A stretch of DNA of 8,196 nucleotides, from assembly GCA_013817115.1 (NCBI GenBank), contig JACDDG010000093.1:1-8196 (forward strand), read 5' to 3'. The notes beneath the pieces are model-generated. The model did not search any database. It was not told the DNA's origin and saw nothing but the letters and a program-made list of their open reading frames with translations. The position numbers were made by a program, and so were the translations under genes. Positions 6,187-8,196 of the stretch are shown piece after piece (position 1 is the stretch's first letter; the number at the start of each line of letters is the position of its first letter). The stretch is from Parachlamydiaceae bacterium. Its GTDB lineage: Bacteria > Chlamydiota > Chlamydiia > Chlamydiales > Parachlamydiaceae.

Positions 6187-6218
6187 TAACATCAAAAAAT
6201 CAAAATCAACGGAGTTCT

Positions 6219-8051
6219 ATGAAAAAACTAATCTACATCTATTTTTTAATTGCAGCATCTTTTTGTTGCCTGGAAGCTGGAGATAAAGCCAAGATGCTTC
6301 AGGATCTTGATGTTATTAAAAGTACATTTGAAACCAAATATGCACCTTTTGAATGGAAAAAAGCTCATTTTGGTTGGAGCCTTGAAGAACAAATCAATTT
6401 TGCAAAAATTCAAATTTTAACATTTGATTCTCTCACTGTAAAAGACTATCAACGAATTTTGCACGCATTTTTTATTAGTACATGCGATTATCACGTAAGC
6501 GCGCAATTTTTTTCCACCGAACTAGCATTACTCCCCTTTAAAGTTAGAAAATTAAACGAAAAATATTTAATTTCTGAATCGCTGCATGATACTTTCAAGG
6601 CAATGCAAAAAGTAGGTCTTTATAAAGGAAAAGAATTTCCGCAAATCGGTAATGAACTTATAACTTTTGACTCTCATCCGGTAGGTAATGTAATTGACGA
6701 CCTTAAACATAATGAAGTGGGTAACCCAACTTCAAGAACTACACAAATTTTAACTGAGCAAGTTCTCACGCGACGTTTAGGAATGGCCGGACACATCGTT
6801 CCCTCAGAGCGGATTAAAATCAGTTTTAGGAATTCAAGCGATGAGATCATTGACGCTACAATAGAATGGCTCTATCGCCCTGAAAAAATAAAAAACCATT
6901 CTTACTTTAGCATGATGACACCACTTGCTCCTGTAGACCATAAAGAAGAAATTTTTGATATATATGGCATCAATCATTCATCAACCATGATGATTAATTG
7001 CTTTGCAGAAATGTTGCAAGCTGATTACTTTCACCACTTTGATTATTTAAAAGATTTAAAAGATGTTGATGTTGACAACGCTGAAGATGAAATTACAGAT
7101 TTTAATCTAAATTTGGAACAAACGCCTCCTCATCCGATTAATCGTAATTCTATTGTTTTCGGCAAAAGGCTTTGGTCTGAGACTAATAAATCCGATTTTA
7201 ACGTTCATATTTATGAATTACCTGAGACTGGTAAGCGCATTGGTTATATTCGCATAAGTACATACAGTCATCAAGTTGACATTAATGGTTATACTCAGTT
7301 AGCCTTAAGATTAGCCGATTCAATTAAACACCTCCAAGGGCACACAGACGCTCTTCTTGTTGACCAAGTGGATAATCCGGGTGGATTAGGACTTTACGCT
7401 TTGGCTATCGCTTCAATGCTTACAGATAGACCGCTTACCCTTCCAAAAGATCATTTCTCAATTACTCAAGCGGAAGTATGGCGTGCTCACATGTATCTTG
7501 AGGACCTTAAAGAAACTCTAGAAATGAATAAGAACCTCCCTCTTTCAAAAACAAGTAACAATTACATCGCTGGCTACCCCATAGACGCTAATTTTATTGA
7601 AGGCCAATTGAAATTTAACCAATTTATCATCGACCAATGGAATAGCGGTAAAGCCTTTTCTGATCCATTTACACTAATGGGCATCGAATCTTTAAAGCCA
7701 CATCCAAGAGCAAGCTATTCAAAGCCTATATTAGTCCTTGTTAATGGTAATGATTTTTCATGCGGAGATTTCTTTCCTGCAATTTTACAAGATAATAAGC
7801 GTGCAGTCATTTTTGGAGAGCAGACAGCCGGTGCCGGCGGAGCTATTGAGATGCTCAGCTATCCCAACAGTTTTGGCTTAAGAGCCTTTAGCTTTACTGT
7901 GAGTCTTGCTGAAAGAATAGACGGTAAAACAATTGAAAACCTTGGTGTTACGCCCGACGTTCTTTATGAAGAAACCGAAGAAGACCTTATGCAAGGCTAT
8001 CAAGGCTATATCAATGCTGTGAATGCGACGTTGTCATCGATGCTGAATTAA
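6219..8051 (+). CDS. cpa: CPAF homologue, secreted chlamydial serine protease
   Basis: This 610-residue protein matches the chlamydial protease-like activity factor, an S41-related (tail-specific) protease of about 600 residues that self-cleaves and is secreted to the inclusion lumen and host cytosol. A signal peptide is visible (KK, then hydrophobic residues 4-18, likely cleavage after Ala20). The catalytic residues are present: DYH with His92 (His105 in C. trachomatis), NDFSCGD with Ser514 (Ser499) and IENLGVTPD with Glu573 (Glu558). The Ser-to-Glu distance of 59 equals that in C. trachomatis. The His-to-Ser distance is 28 residues longer, and an acidic stretch (277-292) lies in the middle, near where the inhibitory and processing segment is expected. 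The NPGG strand (386-389) is typical of S41. GGAG with a 4-base spacer precedes the start. A TATAAC -10-like element at 6185-6190 lacks a well-placed -35. Confidence 0.93.
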   Translation: MKKLIYIYFLIAASFCCLEAGDKAKMLQDLDVIKSTFETKYAPFEWKKAHFGWSLEEQINFAKIQILTFDSLTVKDYQRILHAFFISTCDYHVSAQFFSTELALLPFKVRKLNEKYLISESLHDTFKAMQKVGLYKGKEFPQIGNELITFDSHPVGNVIDDLKHNEVGNPTSRTTQILTEQVLTRRLGMAGHIVPSERIKISFRNSSDEIIDATIEWLYRPEKIKNHSYFSMMTPLAPVDHKEEIFDIYGINHSSTMMINCFAEMLQADYFHHFDYLKDLKDVDVDNAEDEITDFNLNLEQTPPHPINRNSIVFGKRLWSETNKSDFNVHIYELPETGKRIGYIRISTYSHQVDINGYTQLALRLADSIKHLQGHTDALLVDQVDNPGGLGLYALAIASMLTDRPLTLPKDHFSITQAEVWRAHMYLEDLKETLEMNKNLPLSKTSNNYIAGYPIDANFIEGQLKFNQFIIDQWNSGKAFSDPFTLMGIESLKPHPRASYSKPILVLVNGNDFSCGDFFPAILQDNKRAVIFGEQTAGAGGAIEMLSYPNSFGLRAFSFTVSLAERIDGKTIENLGVTPDVLYEETEEDLMQGYQGYINAVNATLSSMLN

Positions 8052-8196
8052 TAGCAGATGCCTTACCTGATATTCCGATATTTTGCGCATCTTGGAAGCG
8101 AAGTTTTTACTTAAAGCAAATACCAGAATGTCAGGTCTGGCAGGGCGAATGAAGAGACTATTTTAAGGAGAATTGAAACTTTACTGTGTACTATAC
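8052..8196. other. Region downstream of the CPAF gene, no supported gene
   Basis: These 145 bases hold no complete gene with a credible start. A small dyad CCAGA/TCTGG (8123-8127 with 8136-8140) lacks a T-run. AAGGAG at 8165-8170 resembles a ribosome binding site, but no ATG, GTG or TTG lies at a suitable distance before the window ends. A plus-strand frame overlapping the CPAF end runs to a stop at 8149-8151 without an obvious start. Confidence 0.4.

Noticed and set aside
8009..8151. Plus-strand frame overlapping the CPAF end and running to TGA at 8149-8151
   Set aside because: The composition looks protein-like, but there is no ATG start or ribosome binding site and no recognised family. 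It could be a remnant but cannot be supported.
8165..8175. AAGGAG followed by TTG as a new gene start
   Set aside because: The spacer is only two bases, and the window ends before a reading frame can be judged.

Overview
The window most likely comes from a member of the phylum Chlamydiae outside the classical Chlamydiaceae, that is, an amoeba-associated 'environmental' chlamydia. The main reason is the gene at 6219-8051. It is a close match in length and active-site layout to CPAF, the secreted chlamydial protease. A NifS-like/NifU-like pair and proteins with Inc-type paired hydrophobic segments agree with this. By eye the DNA is AT-rich, especially between genes. Genus and species cannot be named from the sequence alone.

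Layout. Positions 1-257 hold a well-formed promoter-like sequence, two hairpins just downstream of it, and a 20-codon reading frame with a good ribosome binding site, but no recognisable gene. Three minus-strand genes follow, well separated and apparently transcribed independently: a 111-residue Inc-like protein (258-593), a larger Inc-like protein (732-1853, possibly extended to 1985), and a putative permuted papain-like cysteine hydrolase of the NlpC/P60 (YiiX-like) type (2492-3802). The 506-base gap between the last two holds an imperfect 51-base direct repeat and a hairpin. The three genes resemble a small group of host-interaction (effector) candidates.

A divergent promoter region (3803-4063) separates them from the plus-strand genes. 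A NifS-like gene (4064-5218) and a NifU-like gene (5220-6002) lie one base apart, form an operon, and are followed by a roughly 150-base imperfect palindrome (6034-6186) and then the CPAF homologue. The window ends with 145 bases lacking a supported gene.

The most striking observation is that both members of the NifS/NifU pair keep the fold of iron-sulfur assembly proteins but have lost the residues that do the chemistry. By motif alignment the NifS-like protein has His at the PLP-lysine site, Glu at the conserved cofactor-stacking His site and no cysteine at the desulfurase position. In the NifU-like protein all three IscU scaffold cysteines and the conserved Asp are replaced, while the C-terminal Nfu domain retains its CxxC. 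This suggests a repurposed pair: a pseudo-desulfurase with an Fe-S carrier whose only canonical cluster-binding site is Nfu-type. This is inference from motif reading and needs an alignment and structural check.
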